DNA of 64,000 nucleotides from contig JAYQJO010000001.1 in NCBI GenBank assembly GCA_038142205.1, positions 1,116,001 to 1,180,000 of the forward strand, given 5' to 3'. This DNA is from UBA7359 sp038142205 (GTDB lineage Bacteria > Pseudomonadota > Gammaproteobacteria > Eutrophobiales > Eutrophobiaceae). Position numbers and translations under genes: made by a program. The notes below the pieces were generated by a model. It was not told where the DNA came from and did no database searches. It saw only the letters and a list, made by a program, of their open reading frames with translations. Within the stretch, counting starts at the first letter, position 1. Every line of letters starts with the position of its first letter. Below are positions 9,028 to 19,971 of this stretch, piece by piece.

Positions 9028-9722
9028 GTGCAATTATCAAAACTTAAAAATATAGAACTATTAAAAGCACCTTCTTTTATTTTAGTTGCGCTGCTATTTA
9101 ATATTGCGATATTTATCCTTATACAAAAGCTCGTTAACAAGGAACATGGTCTTAATATTTTATTATCTGATGTTAACGTTGTTGAGTTTATTCGCTTTAA
9201 GCAAGAGCTCGAACCACCTACACCGGAAGAAGAAATAGAAGATATAGAGGAACCACCACCAGAAGAAGAGGAGCCACCTCCTCCTCCGGAAATTCCGCAA
9301 CCACAAATACAGCAATCACAGGTGATGGAAATGGATTTATCTGTTCCTAATATAGATATTCCCCTCTCTTTATCAGGCACGCCCTATCTTGGTGATTTTG
9401 CAAAAAGCACAAAAAAAGGCGGTATTGGTCGCCCTGGCAGGCCTAAAATTGATACGAATGTCGTACCTACATTAAGAATTCCGCCCGTCTATCCTTCTCG
9501 AGCGTTACGTAGCGGTATTCAAGGCGTGGTTACTGTTGAATTTACTATTGGAGTAGACGGTTCGGTAAAAGATCCTAAAATTGTTAAAGCAAATCCGCCT
9601 AAAATATTTGCAAGGCTGTTTTAAAAGCCATTACACGATGGAAGTTCAACCCGGACATGGTGAACGGGAAACCAGTTGAAAAACGAGCCAGACAAGACGT
9701 AAAGTTTAAATTACAACGATGA
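9028..9722 (+). CDS. tonB: TonB-family energy transducer (frameshift near 9612)
   Basis: Translation starts at GTG. One N-terminal membrane anchor (about residues 10-30) is followed by an acidic proline-rich linker (residues about 55-95, with repeated EEPPPEEEEPPPPPE). The TonB C-terminal domain follows, with IPPVYPSRALRSGIQGVVTVEFTIGVDGSV. The frame ends at 9624 in KIFARLF. Adding one A at 9612-9613 restores AKAVLKAITRWKFNPDMVNGK and QDVKFKLQR, the normal end of the fold, stopping at 9722 and overlapping the next ATG. The repaired product is about 231 residues. It would span the periplasm to energise TonB-dependent outer-membrane receptors, none of which is in the window. Confidence 0.85.
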
Positions 9723-10957
9723 TGACTTTTTTAAATAAAAAACTCGATATAGCTGCCGTATTAATTACGATGGGCTTATTTATTTTTCACCCTTCGTTAA
9801 ATGCCAAACAAGAGTTTTTACTGGATAAAAAAACACATGAAGCGTTGACAGAAGTCCATAGTGATATGGATGCCGGAAAGAATGAAGACGCCTTAATAAA
9901 ATTAAAAAAACTGGCCTCTACAGAAGGAATTAAAGATCATGACTCTGCTGTTGTATATCAAACAATGGCCTTTGTTGAAAATTCCTTGAACCGTTTAGAG
10001 AATGCCACAAAATATTTTATCAAAGCCTTATCCTATAATGCTTTACCCCAAAAAGTAACACATGAACTACAATATTCAACAGCCCAGTTGCTGATTCATA
10101 TAGATAAACCCAAAGAAGGACTGACTTATTTATCAAAATGGTTAGCTAATGAAGCTAACCCAAAAGCTGATGCATATATTTTAGCCGCTACAGCGTATTA
10201 TTATACTGAAAATTATAAACAGTTAATTGTTCATGCGGAGAAAGCTTTAGCACTTATTAAAAAGCCACCAGTCAATTGGTATGAATTACTATTAGCCGGT
10301 TACTATGAATTAAAAGATTATAAGGGCGCAACAAGCGTGCTTGAAAACATCATCATAAAATACCCGGAAAAATCATATTATTGGTTACAGTTAGCAGGAA
10401 TATACCAACAAATAGAACAAGAAGAAAAGGCACTCGCGCTTTATGAACTTGCTTATGCAAAAGGCATATTAAATAAAGGTGAAAAAATTCAGTTAATAAA
10501 AAGTTATCGTTACATGGACATGCCTTTCAAAGCGGCTACATTGATAGAAAAAGAAATGGCTATTGGCGATTTAAAGGCAGACAAGGAAACGCTCAGCTTA
10601 TTAGTCGACAGCTGGGTTTTAGCAGAAGAAACAAATAAAGCAAAATCTGTATTTCTGGAAATCATTACACGGTTTGATGATGATAGAGCAAGATTGCGAT
10701 TAGGTCAGATTTACATTGATGGTGAAGAATGGAGTGAAGCATTAAAAATACTTGATGTAAAATTACAAACAGAAGATAAAAAATTGATTTCCAAAATCAA
10801 TTTATTATTAGGAATAGCTCAATACTATTCAGACGATTTTAACGGTGCAACACGCGCCTTTACTAATTCTCTATCTGATGCTGAAACAGAAGATCAGGCA
10901 AAATGGTGGCTGGATTATCTAAAAAGGACTGGAGCCCACAAAAAAAGAGAAAGCTAG
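9719..10957 (+). CDS. TPR-repeat protein of the TonB2-type operon
   Basis: The 412-residue protein has a signal peptide (hydrophobic residues about 12-28). About ten tetratricopeptide-like helices follow, for example NRLENATKYFIKALSYNALPQ, YWLQLAGIYQQIEQEEKALALYELAY and DFNGATRAFTNSLSDAET. Its start overlaps the tonB stop codon (ATGATG), placing it last in the DUF3450-TtpC-ExbB-ExbD-TonB operon, where such a TPR protein is usual. The TPR repeats suggest a periplasmic scaffold for the TonB complex, but no specific function is known. The end faces the convergent kinase gene 8 bases away. Confidence 0.8.
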   Translation: MMTFLNKKLDIAAVLITMGLFIFHPSLNAKQEFLLDKKTHEALTEVHSDMDAGKNEDALIKLKKLASTEGIKDHDSAVVYQTMAFVENSLNRLENATKYFIKALSYNALPQKVTHELQYSTAQLLIHIDKPKEGLTYLSKWLANEANPKADAYILAATAYYYTENYKQLIVHAEKALALIKKPPVNWYELLLAGYYELKDYKGATSVLENIIIKYPEKSYYWLQLAGIYQQIEQEEKALALYELAYAKGILNKGEKIQLIKSYRYMDMPFKAATLIEKEMAIGDLKADKETLSLLVDSWVLAEETNKAKSVFLEIITRFDDDRARLRLGQIYIDGEEWSEALKILDVKLQTEDKKLISKINLLLGIAQYYSDDFNGATRAFTNSLSDAETEDQAKWWLDYLKRTGAHKKRES

Positions 10958-10965
10958 TATCTCTT

Positions 10966-12218
10966 TTACTGAAGCTTTTCCAGTTCGTTTATCACATCTC
11001 TGGCACTTTGGAACCTGTCTTCGGGTCTCTTTGCCAACAACTGTTCAACAATATCCTGATACTGACTCAGCTTCCGAGGTAGCCGTGGAATTGGTGCGTG
11101 AATATGCTGATAAATCAACGATGCCGGAGTCACAGCAGAATAAGGTTTATCCCCTGTCAATAACTCGTAAAACAGAACTCCCAGTGCATATAGATCAGTA
11201 CGTGCATCAACATCGCCTCCTTCTCCTGCTCAGGACTCATATAATGTGGTGTACCTAATATTTGCCCCATTGTTGTTATATCATTCACCTCATCAATTTT
11301 TTTAGAGATACCAAAATCAGCCAATGCCAGGCTATCATCACCCCTAAACATTAAGTTAGCCGGTTTCAGATCTCGGTGAACAACATTAATCGCATGAATT
11401 TGTTCCAAGCCATAAGCAATATGCGTTGCATAGATAACCGATATTTCAGGGTGCAAACCCATTTCAGCACGCTGCTTCAAATCACCACGCGAGAAGAATT
11501 CCATCGCAATATAGCCATAGTCATCCCTTAGCCCATGCTCATATATTTTCACAACAAATGGTGTATTTAATCCTGAAATAAGGTTAGCTTCCTGAATAAA
11601 ACGCTGGACAAGTTTTACTTCATGCACTCGTGTTAAATCTAGAACTTTAAGAACAACAGTCTGTTTATCTTCAACGCGTTCTGCCAGATAAACCTTTGAC
11701 ATGGCACCTTCACCAATCATACGAACAAACTTATAACCTATATCCAGACTCGTATCTGGAACAGCATCTTTTTGTTTCACCACGTTTTTAATTATTCGAG
11801 TAGCATCATCTATTTCTTCATTTAGTGATATCTCAGAACGTTTAGAAAATTCTGTCGCTTCAGCAACCATTTCAGCAACACGCTTCGGTTTAATATCAAC
11901 TTTATTAATATAGTCCGCTGCGCCAAGTTTTATTGATTTGACAGCAATATATTCATCGCCTTCAGCAGTGAGAACAATAGTAGGAGGGAAACCAGGTTTA
12001 TTTTTAAATTCTTTCAGCCATAGCAGACCATCTTCAACGGGACCCAGTTTGTAATCAAGAAATAAAATATCATATACCGACCAGTCAAAATTATCGGCGG
12101 GTTTTCCCAGATTATCAAAATCGTAGTCGATAATTTCGACATCTTTCAGTTCTTTATTCAGATATAGCCTTAAAAGAGCCCTGAAATCACTGGAATCGTC
12201 GATTATTAAAATTTTCAT
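10966..12218 (-). CDS. Receiver domain fused to a Ser/Thr protein kinase (frameshift near 11218)
   Basis: Residues 1-120 form a CheY-like receiver (ILIIDDSSDF, phospho-acceptor Asp in ILFLDYKLGP, ADYINKVDIK). From about residue 165 there is a eukaryotic-type kinase: a glycine loop (MIGEGAMSKVYLAE), catalytic Lys (VVLKVL), HRDLKPANLMF, DFGISKK and GTPHYMSPEQ. At the MSPEQEKE segment the frame shifts. Adding one G near 11218 restores GDVDARTDLYALGVLFYELLTGDKPYS and the end of the kinase (LLAKRPEDRFQSARDVINELEKL). The intact product is about 417 residues. This is a direct link between two-component input and Ser/Thr phosphorylation. No membrane segment is present, so it is cytoplasmic. Substrate and cognate histidine kinase are unknown. 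Confidence 0.83.
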
Positions 12219-12338
12219 TGAATACTTGATTGAGCATGTTTCATTGTTTTTTGAAGTTTAATAAATAAATACTGATAAATCAATGAATTATAAGGTAATA
12301 ATAATGTTACTTATAGGTAGTTAATCTGTTTGCTGTAA

Positions 12339-15300
12339 TTAACCGCGGTTAAACTTCCCAAATTTAAGCATCACCGTTGGCATAATTAGTAAATTAAGTA
12401 TAGTCGATGAAGCTAATCCACCAATGATTATCGCTGCCATCGGTCCCATTATTTCTCGACCGGGGTTATCACTTCCAATTGCTATAGGCAACATCGCTAA
12501 AGCCGTCACCAAAGCAGTCATCAATATTGAAGGCAATCTTTCTTGAGCACCTTGTATCGCGACATCCAGGTTCCAGGGTAACCCCTCTTTTTGCACCAGA
12601 AATTGATAATGTGATGCCAACATGATTGAGTTACGAATTGTAATACCAAAAAGTGTAACAAAGCCGACTAAAGATCCTACCGATAATCCACCACCTGTTA
12701 TTAATACTGCAATCACACCACCGACTAATGCGAACGGTAGGTTAATTAGCATTAAAATAACATTACGGAAACTTCCTATTGCTATGTAAACAAGCATCAT
12801 GACAACAGCCATCACTAATAAAGACAGAATAATTAATTCTTCTTTAGCTTTAGCTTGTTCTATTGCAGCGCCTGTAAATTCAGGATAAAGCTCTGCATTA
12901 AACTTTACTTTATCCAGAACGGTTTGCTCCAGTTCATCCATAAAACTGACAATATCTCGTCCAGTCACATGACTTATTATACTTTGCAGCCGTTGTCCAT
13001 TTTGATGAAGAATATTATAACGACCTGTTTCGTGATGAATATCTGCAAACGTTTCTAAAGGAAGAATCGCACCATTAGCTGTTTTTATGGGAAGTTGGCT
13101 TACATCGGATGATTTGACGTTTATCTTTGGGCAAACTGACAACTACATCAAAAATTCGATTATCTTCCTGGTATTTTGCAACAGCCAAGCCTTCAAAAGC
13201 TGTTTTAATGATATTGGTTTCTTCTACTGGCGTTAATCCATGTGCTTTTAGCTTATCCAGCTTTAATTCGATTTGTAATAGCGGGGTTTGAGTGGAAGAT
13301 TGAAGTTGAACACTACTCGCGCCTTTAACTGTTTTCATTACTTCAGCAACTTCCCTTGCTTTTCTATCCAAAGCATCAAGATCATTACCATAAATATTTA
13401 CGACAACCGGTGTTGTATAGCCTGAAATCGTCTCGTGTATTCTTTCAGATAAAAAATTATGTGCTTCATGTCGTAACCCGGGAAACTCATCTAGTATCCT
13501 ACGAATTTCGTCAAGAACGCGTTGTTGTTCCGTTCCATTTAAATCATGTGCGAGATCTACTTCAAATTCGCTATAATGACTTCCAAAGGTGTCTGCACCT
13601 CGTTCTGCCCTTCCCGCCCATTGTGAAACAGAAATAATCCCTGGCACATCCAGAAACCGTTTTGTTAATTGATTACCAATACGAATTGACTCTTTTAAAG
13701 AAGTACCTGAAATACTCGACGTATGAACAATATAATGCCCTTCTCTAAGGTTAGGAATAAATTGCCCTCCGACGTTCGGTAAGACTGAAATACCAATCAG
13801 GCAAAAAAGGATAGCAATGGTAATCACCAGATAAGGCGCACGAGAAATTAGTGTTAAAGATTTAGCATACAGAGGCTGTATTAATTTAATAATAGGCGGC
13901 TCAATATTTCTTAATTTATCTTTTGCTAACAAGATATAACAAAGTGCAGGCGTTACTGTTAATGCAACTAATAAGGACATCATGATCGATAATATATAAG
14001 CCATACCTAATGGCTCGAATAAGCGACCGGTAATGCCACTTAGGTGTAATAATGGAACAAATACAAGTGCAACAATAAAACTGGCATAAACAACAGAGCC
14101 ACGCACTTCCATAGATGCGTTATAAACAACGTCTTTCATTGGCAAGGGGGTTTCTAACAACTTATTCTGTCGGAGTCGTCTGAATATGTTTTCAGTATCA
14201 ATAATCGCGTCATCAACCACTTCTCCTAATGCGATAGCTAAACCACCGATCACCATTACATTTAAATTAACGCCCATTTCCAATAAAACCAAGATAGCGG
14301 TCAATAGAGATAGAGGGATAGCCATTACTGAAATAAATGCCGTTCTAAAATTAAATAAGAACACGGCTAATACGGCAACAACAAAAAGACCGCCTACAAA
14401 CAAATGCCCGGTAATACTTTTAACTGAACGTTCAATATAATTAGCAGGGCGAAATAGAGTTGGATGAAACTCAATATCATTTTCAGAAAATATTTTATCA
14501 AGCCCATCAATTGCAGCTTCAACATCATTAGACACATTCAGGGTATTAGCGCCGTATTGACCAATCACCATCAATACAACACCTTCTTTACCCATGATAG
14601 CGCCTTTGCCAAATGCAGGTTCAGCACCATGCTCAATATTAGCAACATCACCTAATGTAATATTGGCACCATTAACATGTTTTACCACAACTTCTGAAAT
14701 ATCCAGTTTATCCTGCGGTAAACCAGTAATACTCAATGTTAATCTTTGGTTCGTATTTTCAATAAAACCTGCGCCAAAAATGCCAGTTGCTTGCTTAGCC
14801 GCTTCAACAACATCATTAACACCGAGACTAAATTTATTTAATTTATTAGCATCAATCTGTATCTGTAATTGTTTAACTTCCCCGCCAAAAACATTGACGT
14901 CAGCAACACCGGGAACACTTAAAATTGTGGGCACAAGATTCCAATCAACAATACTACGTAAATCCATCAAGTTCTTTGTTTCTGAAGTCACCCCCATAGT
15001 TAATATCGTGGCTGATGAAGAGGCCATTGGCACTGGCACTGCCGGCCCAACGCCATCAGGTAATAAATTAGTTAGACCTGCAAGCCTTTCTGAAACAAGT
15101 TGACGATTACGATAGATATCGGTGTCTTCATCAAAGTAGATGTTAACGATTGATAAACCTTGAATTGATTCAGAGCGAACATGATCAATACCAATTAAGC
15201 CTGAAAGCGCTGATTCAATTGGTCTGGTCACTAGTATTTCAACCTGCTCGGTTGAATACCCAGGCGCTTCTGTTTGCACAACAATTAAATTAGGAGAAAA

Positions 15301-15423
15301 TTCTGGAAAAATATCCAAGCCCGCACGCGATAAACGATAAACACTATAAATCATTAACAGTGTCGCAATGGCAATCACTACACCACGAAAATTGATCGCA
15401 AATCTTACAAGAGCAGCTAGCAT
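12339..15423 (-). CDS. CzcA/CusA-family RND efflux pump (frameshift at 13113-13115)
   Basis: This inner-membrane proton-driven pump is about 1027 residues once one surplus A is removed from the run at 13113-13115; the shift occurs in VVVSLPKDKRQ. The N-terminus (FRGVVIAIATLLMIYSVYRL) and the TM4 motif ALGEVVDDAIIDTENIFRRLRQ are typical of the heavy-metal-efflux branch. Two large periplasmic loops and about twelve membrane segments are present, ending in the mirrored second half (FVTLFGITIRNSIMLASHY). It is the last gene of an outer-membrane factor/adaptor/pump operon. The metal or substrate cannot be read from the sequence; the adaptor lacks an obvious histidine-rich metal site. The frame break falls between well-conserved halves, so decay is not obvious. 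Confidence 0.85.
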
Positions 15424-15433
15424 AAATTATTTA

Positions 15434-16507
15434 CTAATCATCATCCTCGTCAGGAATAGCATATTTAAACTCTTCAGAGAGAAGAGTTTGCGCACCGCTG
15501 ACGACGATTTTATCACCAACTTTAAAGTTTTCTGTTACTAACCAGCTATCTGGTGCCTGAATAGGGTTTAATAAACTTCTTCGGCTAAAATGTTCTTCCT
15601 CGACCTGTATATACGCCCAAGGTTTACCGGCATACCAGACGATTGCCTCAGCCGGTATATTTACGCCCTCCCCTGTATAACCGGTATTGGGCAACCAAAC
15701 ATACAAGCGCATACCAATTCTTAATTTATCACCATGAGTTCGAAAGAAATATGTTTCACCTTGCAACGTGTTATCTGAAAAAGGAGCGTCAGATATAAAA
15801 TATGCTTTTCTCGCGTTTCGACGATCATCTACCCGATTAATAAAGACGAATGCAGTATCTGGATTGAGCTGCTGTTCTGCTTTTAATGAAACTAAAATAA
15901 TATATTCTTCTCGCTTGATGAGACGTTCAAATATTGCAGAATTATCTTTCAATGCCAATTCACTAATTTCAGTATTCCATTTCTGTATCATATTGTCTTT
16001 TATGTGCTGTAACTCAACATCTATTGCCTCAATTCTAGCCTTATCTTCATCCGATTTGGATTTGGCAAGTTGTAATTCTCTTGCAGAAATATTCCCCGCT
16101 TCTTTATGTAAAATCTTCAATTGCTCTAATTGTTTAGACGCATTATTAAATGAAGTATTGATAACTTTACGTTTCGCTTGAGTATTTCGATAGTTAGCTC
16201 GCATAACGAGCAAGTCTTTTATATCGATAACACTTGAAAAAGCATTATCTTCGGACTGCACACTAATATTTTCTGTCAGCGCTGTCTTTATTCCTGCAAA
16301 CTGTTGTGTTTCTTTTGAGATTTTAACAATAAGACTGCCATCAACGAGTTGTTGTTGATCATCATTATCATCATGTTCTTCTTCTTTGTTATCAAAAAAA
16401 TTTTCTTTAAATTCAAATAGTATTGAATCTTCAGATGACTTAGAAAAAAGACTAAAACCGACGATAGCCAAAAGAATAACAATAATAATTGAAATAAGTT
16501 GTTTCAT
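15434..16507 (-). CDS. RND periplasmic adaptor (membrane fusion protein)
   Basis: The 357-residue protein has an N-terminal membrane anchor (ISIIIVILLAIVGFSLF), an acidic stretch of Asp and Glu (about residues 38-50), a coiled-coil hairpin (about 105-190, NYRNTQAKRKVINTSFNN through LQHIKDNMIQ) and a beta-barrel C-terminal part. Its start overlaps the stop of the outer-membrane factor (ATGA), and the pump gene starts 10 bases after it. It would connect the RND pump to the outer-membrane channel. The lipoyl-like half-motifs are poorly conserved, so subfamily assignment is uncertain. The Asp/Glu-rich segment could bind cations, which is speculation. Confidence 0.78.
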   Translation of the reverse strand: MKQLISIIIVILLAIVGFSLFSKSSEDSILFEFKENFFDNKEEEHDDNDDQQQLVDGSLIVKISKETQQFAGIKTALTENISVQSEDNAFSSVIDIKDLLVMRANYRNTQAKRKVINTSFNNASKQLEQLKILHKEAGNISARELQLAKSKSDEDKARIEAIDVELQHIKDNMIQKWNTEISELALKDNSAIFERLIKREEYIILVSLKAEQQLNPDTAFVFINRVDDRRNARKAYFISDAPFSDNTLQGETYFFRTHGDKLRIGMRLYVWLPNTGYTGEGVNIPAEAIVWYAGKPWAYIQVEEEHFSRRSLLNPIQAPDSWLVTENFKVGDKIVVSGAQTLLSEEFKYAIPDEDDD

Positions 16508-17934
16508 AGTTTTTGTATAACCTGTTTAACAATTCCGCCATCGTGAATTGGAACCTGCGTAATACGTTCCAGTTCTTCGACAGCTCTTAATACTCCTACT
16601 TTGATTGCTAAAACTGCTTGCTTCGCTTTTTCGAGTTCGAGTTTTACTTGTATTAATGACAACTGATCAGTATACCCTAAGTCAAATTGCTTCTTAATTT
16701 GAATGCTTCTATCTTCAAGTTCTCCCAGTAACGCCATACTACTTTCAAACGACGCTATTTTATCAGTATAATTTTGATGTTTTCTGCTTAAATCGTTTAT
16801 TAAGTTTGTTTGCATTGCAATAAACTCTGCCTGCATCTGTTTTCTTTTTGCTAAGGCCTGTTCTATCTCACCTTCATGATTATGAAAAATAGGTAGCACC
16901 CATGATGCTGTGATTGACCAGACATTTTGACCTTGATCAAAAATAAAACCCGGGGATAAATTAAGATCAGGATATTGTTTTGCGATGTTCAGTTTTAAAT
17001 TTGCCTCAAGCGCCTCATACTCTTTAAGTTTAAGTTTGATATCAAAACGATTATTTAATAACTCTTTTCGTAATTGCATCTCATCAGGCAATTGTGCTGT
17101 CAAGCTTTCTTGAACCGAATCAAATTGAATACTGGTTTGATTAAATTTATCGGCCAGTAATCCAGTGATAGCAATTAAATTATGAAAAGCATCATTAATT
17201 AAATAATTTTGACTAGCGAGTTGTAATCGTAACTGTTGAAGCTCAAGTCGCACTCGACTTAGCTCAAATTGACTAACCTGCCCTAATTCTTTACGCCTGT
17301 TTAATAAACCAAGGTTTTCTTTGAGTAATGCGCTTTGGCTTAACAACATTTCTTTTTGTTTTATAGCAAAAAAATATTCAATTAAATTTGAATGTAAATT
17401 GCTATATATCGACCATATTTTATTTTGCAATTTAATTTCAACAGCATTCCTTTTGGCCTTCGCCTGCTCAACCATCGCCATACGTTTTTCTTTTCGTTCA
17501 AATAGAAAATCAAAAACCAAACCAGTAAACCAGGGAGAATCACCTGAAGGCGAATAGTTTTCTAATGGAAGATTGACAGATGGATTCGTGCGTTGACCGG
17601 CAATAACCTCCATTGCTTTTCCTACTTCCACCTCAGCTAGTACAACATTAATTTCTGGATTAAAGTAAACAGCAGCAAGAGTTAGTGCTTTTAGATCCCA
17701 AAGTGTTATTGGCCAATTTTTAATAGTATATTGATGTTGTTCGAGGAACTGCTTGAATTCCTGACTATCGTGTTGCTTTAAAAGAATATCCGTATAGTTT
17801 TGTTGAGTATCAACCGGTTCGCTGACATAAGCATGCTTAATACAGCCAGATATAACTAATGCCGTAGATAAGATAAGGCAAATTTTAAAGAGAGCTGTAG
17901 TAGCATTATTTTTTTTATAGATTAAGTAAAACAC
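16504..17934 (-). CDS. TolC/CusC-type outer-membrane efflux lipoprotein
   Basis: The 476-residue protein begins with a lipoprotein signal (LSTALVISGCIKHAY, lipid-accepting Cys at about residue 31). It continues with two OEP repeats made of long helices, such as LTLAAVYFNPEINVVLAEVEVGKA, RRKELGQVSQFELSRVRLELQQLRLQLA and DLGYTDQLSLIQVKLELEKAKQAVLAIK. It is the first gene of the operon, followed by the adaptor and the CzcA-type pump, and would form the exit duct across the outer membrane. The order outer-membrane factor, adaptor, pump is common for metal-efflux loci. Confidence 0.85.
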   Translation of the reverse strand: MFYLIYKKNNATTALFKICLILSTALVISGCIKHAYVSEPVDTQQNYTDILLKQHDSQEFKQFLEQHQYTIKNWPITLWDLKALTLAAVYFNPEINVVLAEVEVGKAMEVIAGQRTNPSVNLPLENYSPSGDSPWFTGLVFDFLFERKEKRMAMVEQAKAKRNAVEIKLQNKIWSIYSNLHSNLIEYFFAIKQKEMLLSQSALLKENLGLLNRRKELGQVSQFELSRVRLELQQLRLQLASQNYLINDAFHNLIAITGLLADKFNQTSIQFDSVQESLTAQLPDEMQLRKELLNNRFDIKLKLKEYEALEANLKLNIAKQYPDLNLSPGFIFDQGQNVWSITASWVLPIFHNHEGEIEQALAKRKQMQAEFIAMQTNLINDLSRKHQNYTDKIASFESSMALLGELEDRSIQIKKQFDLGYTDQLSLIQVKLELEKAKQAVLAIKVGVLRAVEELERITQVPIHDGGIVKQVIQKL

Positions 17935-17984
17935 AGCGCTTGATTATTTGGGGTTTTTTCACAAATATTAAACGCAAACTGTTG

Positions 17985-18507
17985 TTATTCATAGCCAAAT
18001 TGCCATATTTCCTCTGTTTCTTCATGAATAGCTCCAGTTGTTGCATCAATCTCGACTTTCATTTCCTTACCATTATTAGTCTTGATAACTAATTCATAGA
18101 CAGCTTGACCATTTTCTTCAATTTCATATTCAATTTCTATTATTTCACCAGGATATTTTGTAAGAGCTACAGACTTTGCTTGTTTTAGGTCAATAACCAT
18201 ACGTGTTAAAAATTTTTTGATCGTTTATACCAAACGATTCTTGTTCTATCTCGATCACTTTTGCTGTGTCAGCTGCACATTCGACATCCCAATCAATATT
18301 TTCTTCGTCCCTAATATCAAATTCATAAACATACTTACCTTTTTCTAATTTCATTTCTACTTTAATTAGATCGCCCGGTTTCATTTCTTCGACAACTTTT
18401 GAACACTTATTATAGACGTGACCTCCATATGCATACTTATCATCAGCATGAATAATTTGAGAAAAAAAGATAAAAGCAAGCGATACGAGTTTTAAAAATT
18501 TAATCAT
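17985..18507 (-). CDS. Secreted protein with two PepSY-like repeats (probably frameshifted at 18216-18226)
   Basis: The first frame encodes a signal peptide (MIKFLKLVSLAFIFFSQIIHA) and a PepSY-like unit (GDLIKVEMKLEKGKYVYEFDIRD), stopping at 18190. The second encodes a typical PepSY domain (LKQAKSVALTKYPGEIIEIE, YELVIKTNNGKEMKVEID and ATTGAIHEE) with no export signal of its own. Removing one base from the A6-T5 run at 18216-18226 fuses them as NDQKFLTRMVIDLKQAK in a protein of about 173 residues. Tandem PepSY domains are usual in periplasmic proteins, so a single gene is the better reading, but two overlapping genes cannot be excluded. Function unknown; it lies next to the efflux operon on the same strand. 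Confidence 0.65.
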
Positions 18508-18605
18508 GTTGTCCTAGTCATATTTAATAAATAATTAGAATTTTAAGATAAATCCTGTACGCTATGATTAGGAATAATTCCTTTTATCATTATAAAAACA
18601 TATTT

Positions 18606-19591
18606 ATGAAGTATCTATTTATTACATTTTTTTTCGTATCTCATTTTGCTTTTGCAACTGAAATAGAAAATATACAAACCGCATGTGAACCTTTTATTAA
18701 CTATGACGAAAAGAACACGAGCTCAATAGCATCCTCAAATATAGAGTTTAAAAAAGGTGTATTATGGAGAATTGAAACACCCGGGAGGAAAACGAACTAT
18801 TTATTCGGCACAGTCCATTCTCAAGATTATGCCGTATCAAAATACCCGCCTCAGGTCAGGCTCGCATTGGTTAGAAGTAAAGTTTTATTAATGGAAACCG
18901 TTCCTGATGAAAGAGCAAATCAGTCTTTCATTAACAATATGTATTTCAAAAATGGCGAGAAACTAAATGAAATACTTGCCCCCCCCCCTTTTATGAAGAA
19001 TTAATGATTCGTATTAATGGTTATGGCGTTGAACAGGAACAAGTATCAAATTTAAAACCCTGGGCCGCATTTAGTTTAATTGGCAGGCCCAGACCAGTAC
19101 GTGCACCAACGCTTGAATACAACATTATGAAAACTGCACAGCAGTTTCAGTTGGAAATCAAGTCATTAGAAACAATGGACGAAATCTTATCAGCCCTTGA
19201 TGAACTTTCAATGGAAGACCAGCTTATCATTTTAAAAGATACAATTTGTAATCACGATAAAATTATTCGCGACACAAAAAAACTGATCGACTTATATGTC
19301 GCACGCGATCTGCAAGGTATCGTCGACTTTAATAAACAGCCACATTACGATGAAGCCGTATTTGAACGCTTTATGGAAAACATATTATACAAACGCAATA
19401 TCACGATGCTGGAGCGTATCGAAAAAGCGTTTGCTAACGGCAATGTATTCGTAGCTGTCGGCGCATCACATCTGGCAGATGAAAAAGGTTTGTTAAATCA
19501 GTTGAGTAAAAATTCTATAAAATTACTCAGATATATTAACGCTTATAATCAAGCCTGTTCACCTGTCACTTCTTTAAACTTGTCTTTTTGA
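18606..19591 (+). CDS. TraB/GumN family protein (frameshift at the C10 run 18979-18988)
   Basis: The start at 18606 gives a clean signal peptide (MKYLFITFFFVSHFAFATE); an upstream in-frame ATG at 18564 would only add a polar tail. The family hallmarks are RKTNYLFGTVHSQD near the N-terminus and VFVAVGASHLADEKGLLNQL near the end. A run of ten C residues breaks the frame in EILAPPPF; one more C joins the two parts into a protein of about 328 residues, the normal family size. TraB/GumN proteins resemble metal-dependent proteases of the Tiki type, but their bacterial role is unclear. The 3' end overlaps the convergent DUF1244 gene by 43 bases. Confidence 0.8.
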
Positions 19592-19842
19592 TCAGCCTTT
19601 GCCTCTTTCTGGTGCTTCTCCTTCCAGTCAGAATATGGCATACCATAAATAAGTTCTCTGGCACCTTCATAATCCAATTCTTCGCCTTTTTCTTCTGCCG
19701 CAGCTAAATACCATTTAGATAGGCAGTTACGGCAAAAACCGGCCAGATTCATTAGGTCGATATTCTGTACATCTGTATTTTCACGCAAGTGCTGCACTAA
19801 GCGACGAAATGCGGCTGCTTCAAGGTCTGTTTTTGTATCCAT
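19549..19842 (-). CDS. DUF1244 family protein
   Basis: This is a 97-residue cytoplasmic protein with the conserved DUF1244 core AAAFRRLVQHLRENTDVQNIDLMNL, AGFCRNCLSKWY and YEGARELIYGMPYSDWKEKHQ. The two cysteines in FCRNCL could bind a metal. The lysine-rich tail (KEAKADQKDKFKEV) is more variable and overlaps the end of the TraB/GumN gene on the opposite strand. The family is widespread in Proteobacteria and its function is unknown. Confidence 0.88.
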   Translation of the reverse strand: MDTKTDLEAAAFRRLVQHLRENTDVQNIDLMNLAGFCRNCLSKWYLAAAEEKGEELDYEGARELIYGMPYSDWKEKHQKEAKADQKDKFKEVTGEQA

Positions 19843-19971
19843 AATCCTGTAACCGTTAAGTTCAATAGTTTAATAAGTATAATCATTCTCATTATTAAGT
19901 AAATTACTCAAGTCAGAACTTAATACTTAAGGTAAACTTAATATAAATAATAAAAAAGCATACTGAATAAT

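Noticed and set aside
9018..9380. Gly/Ser-rich frame opposite tonB
   Set aside because: It is the complement of the Pro/Glu-rich TonB linker and has no ribosome site or homology.
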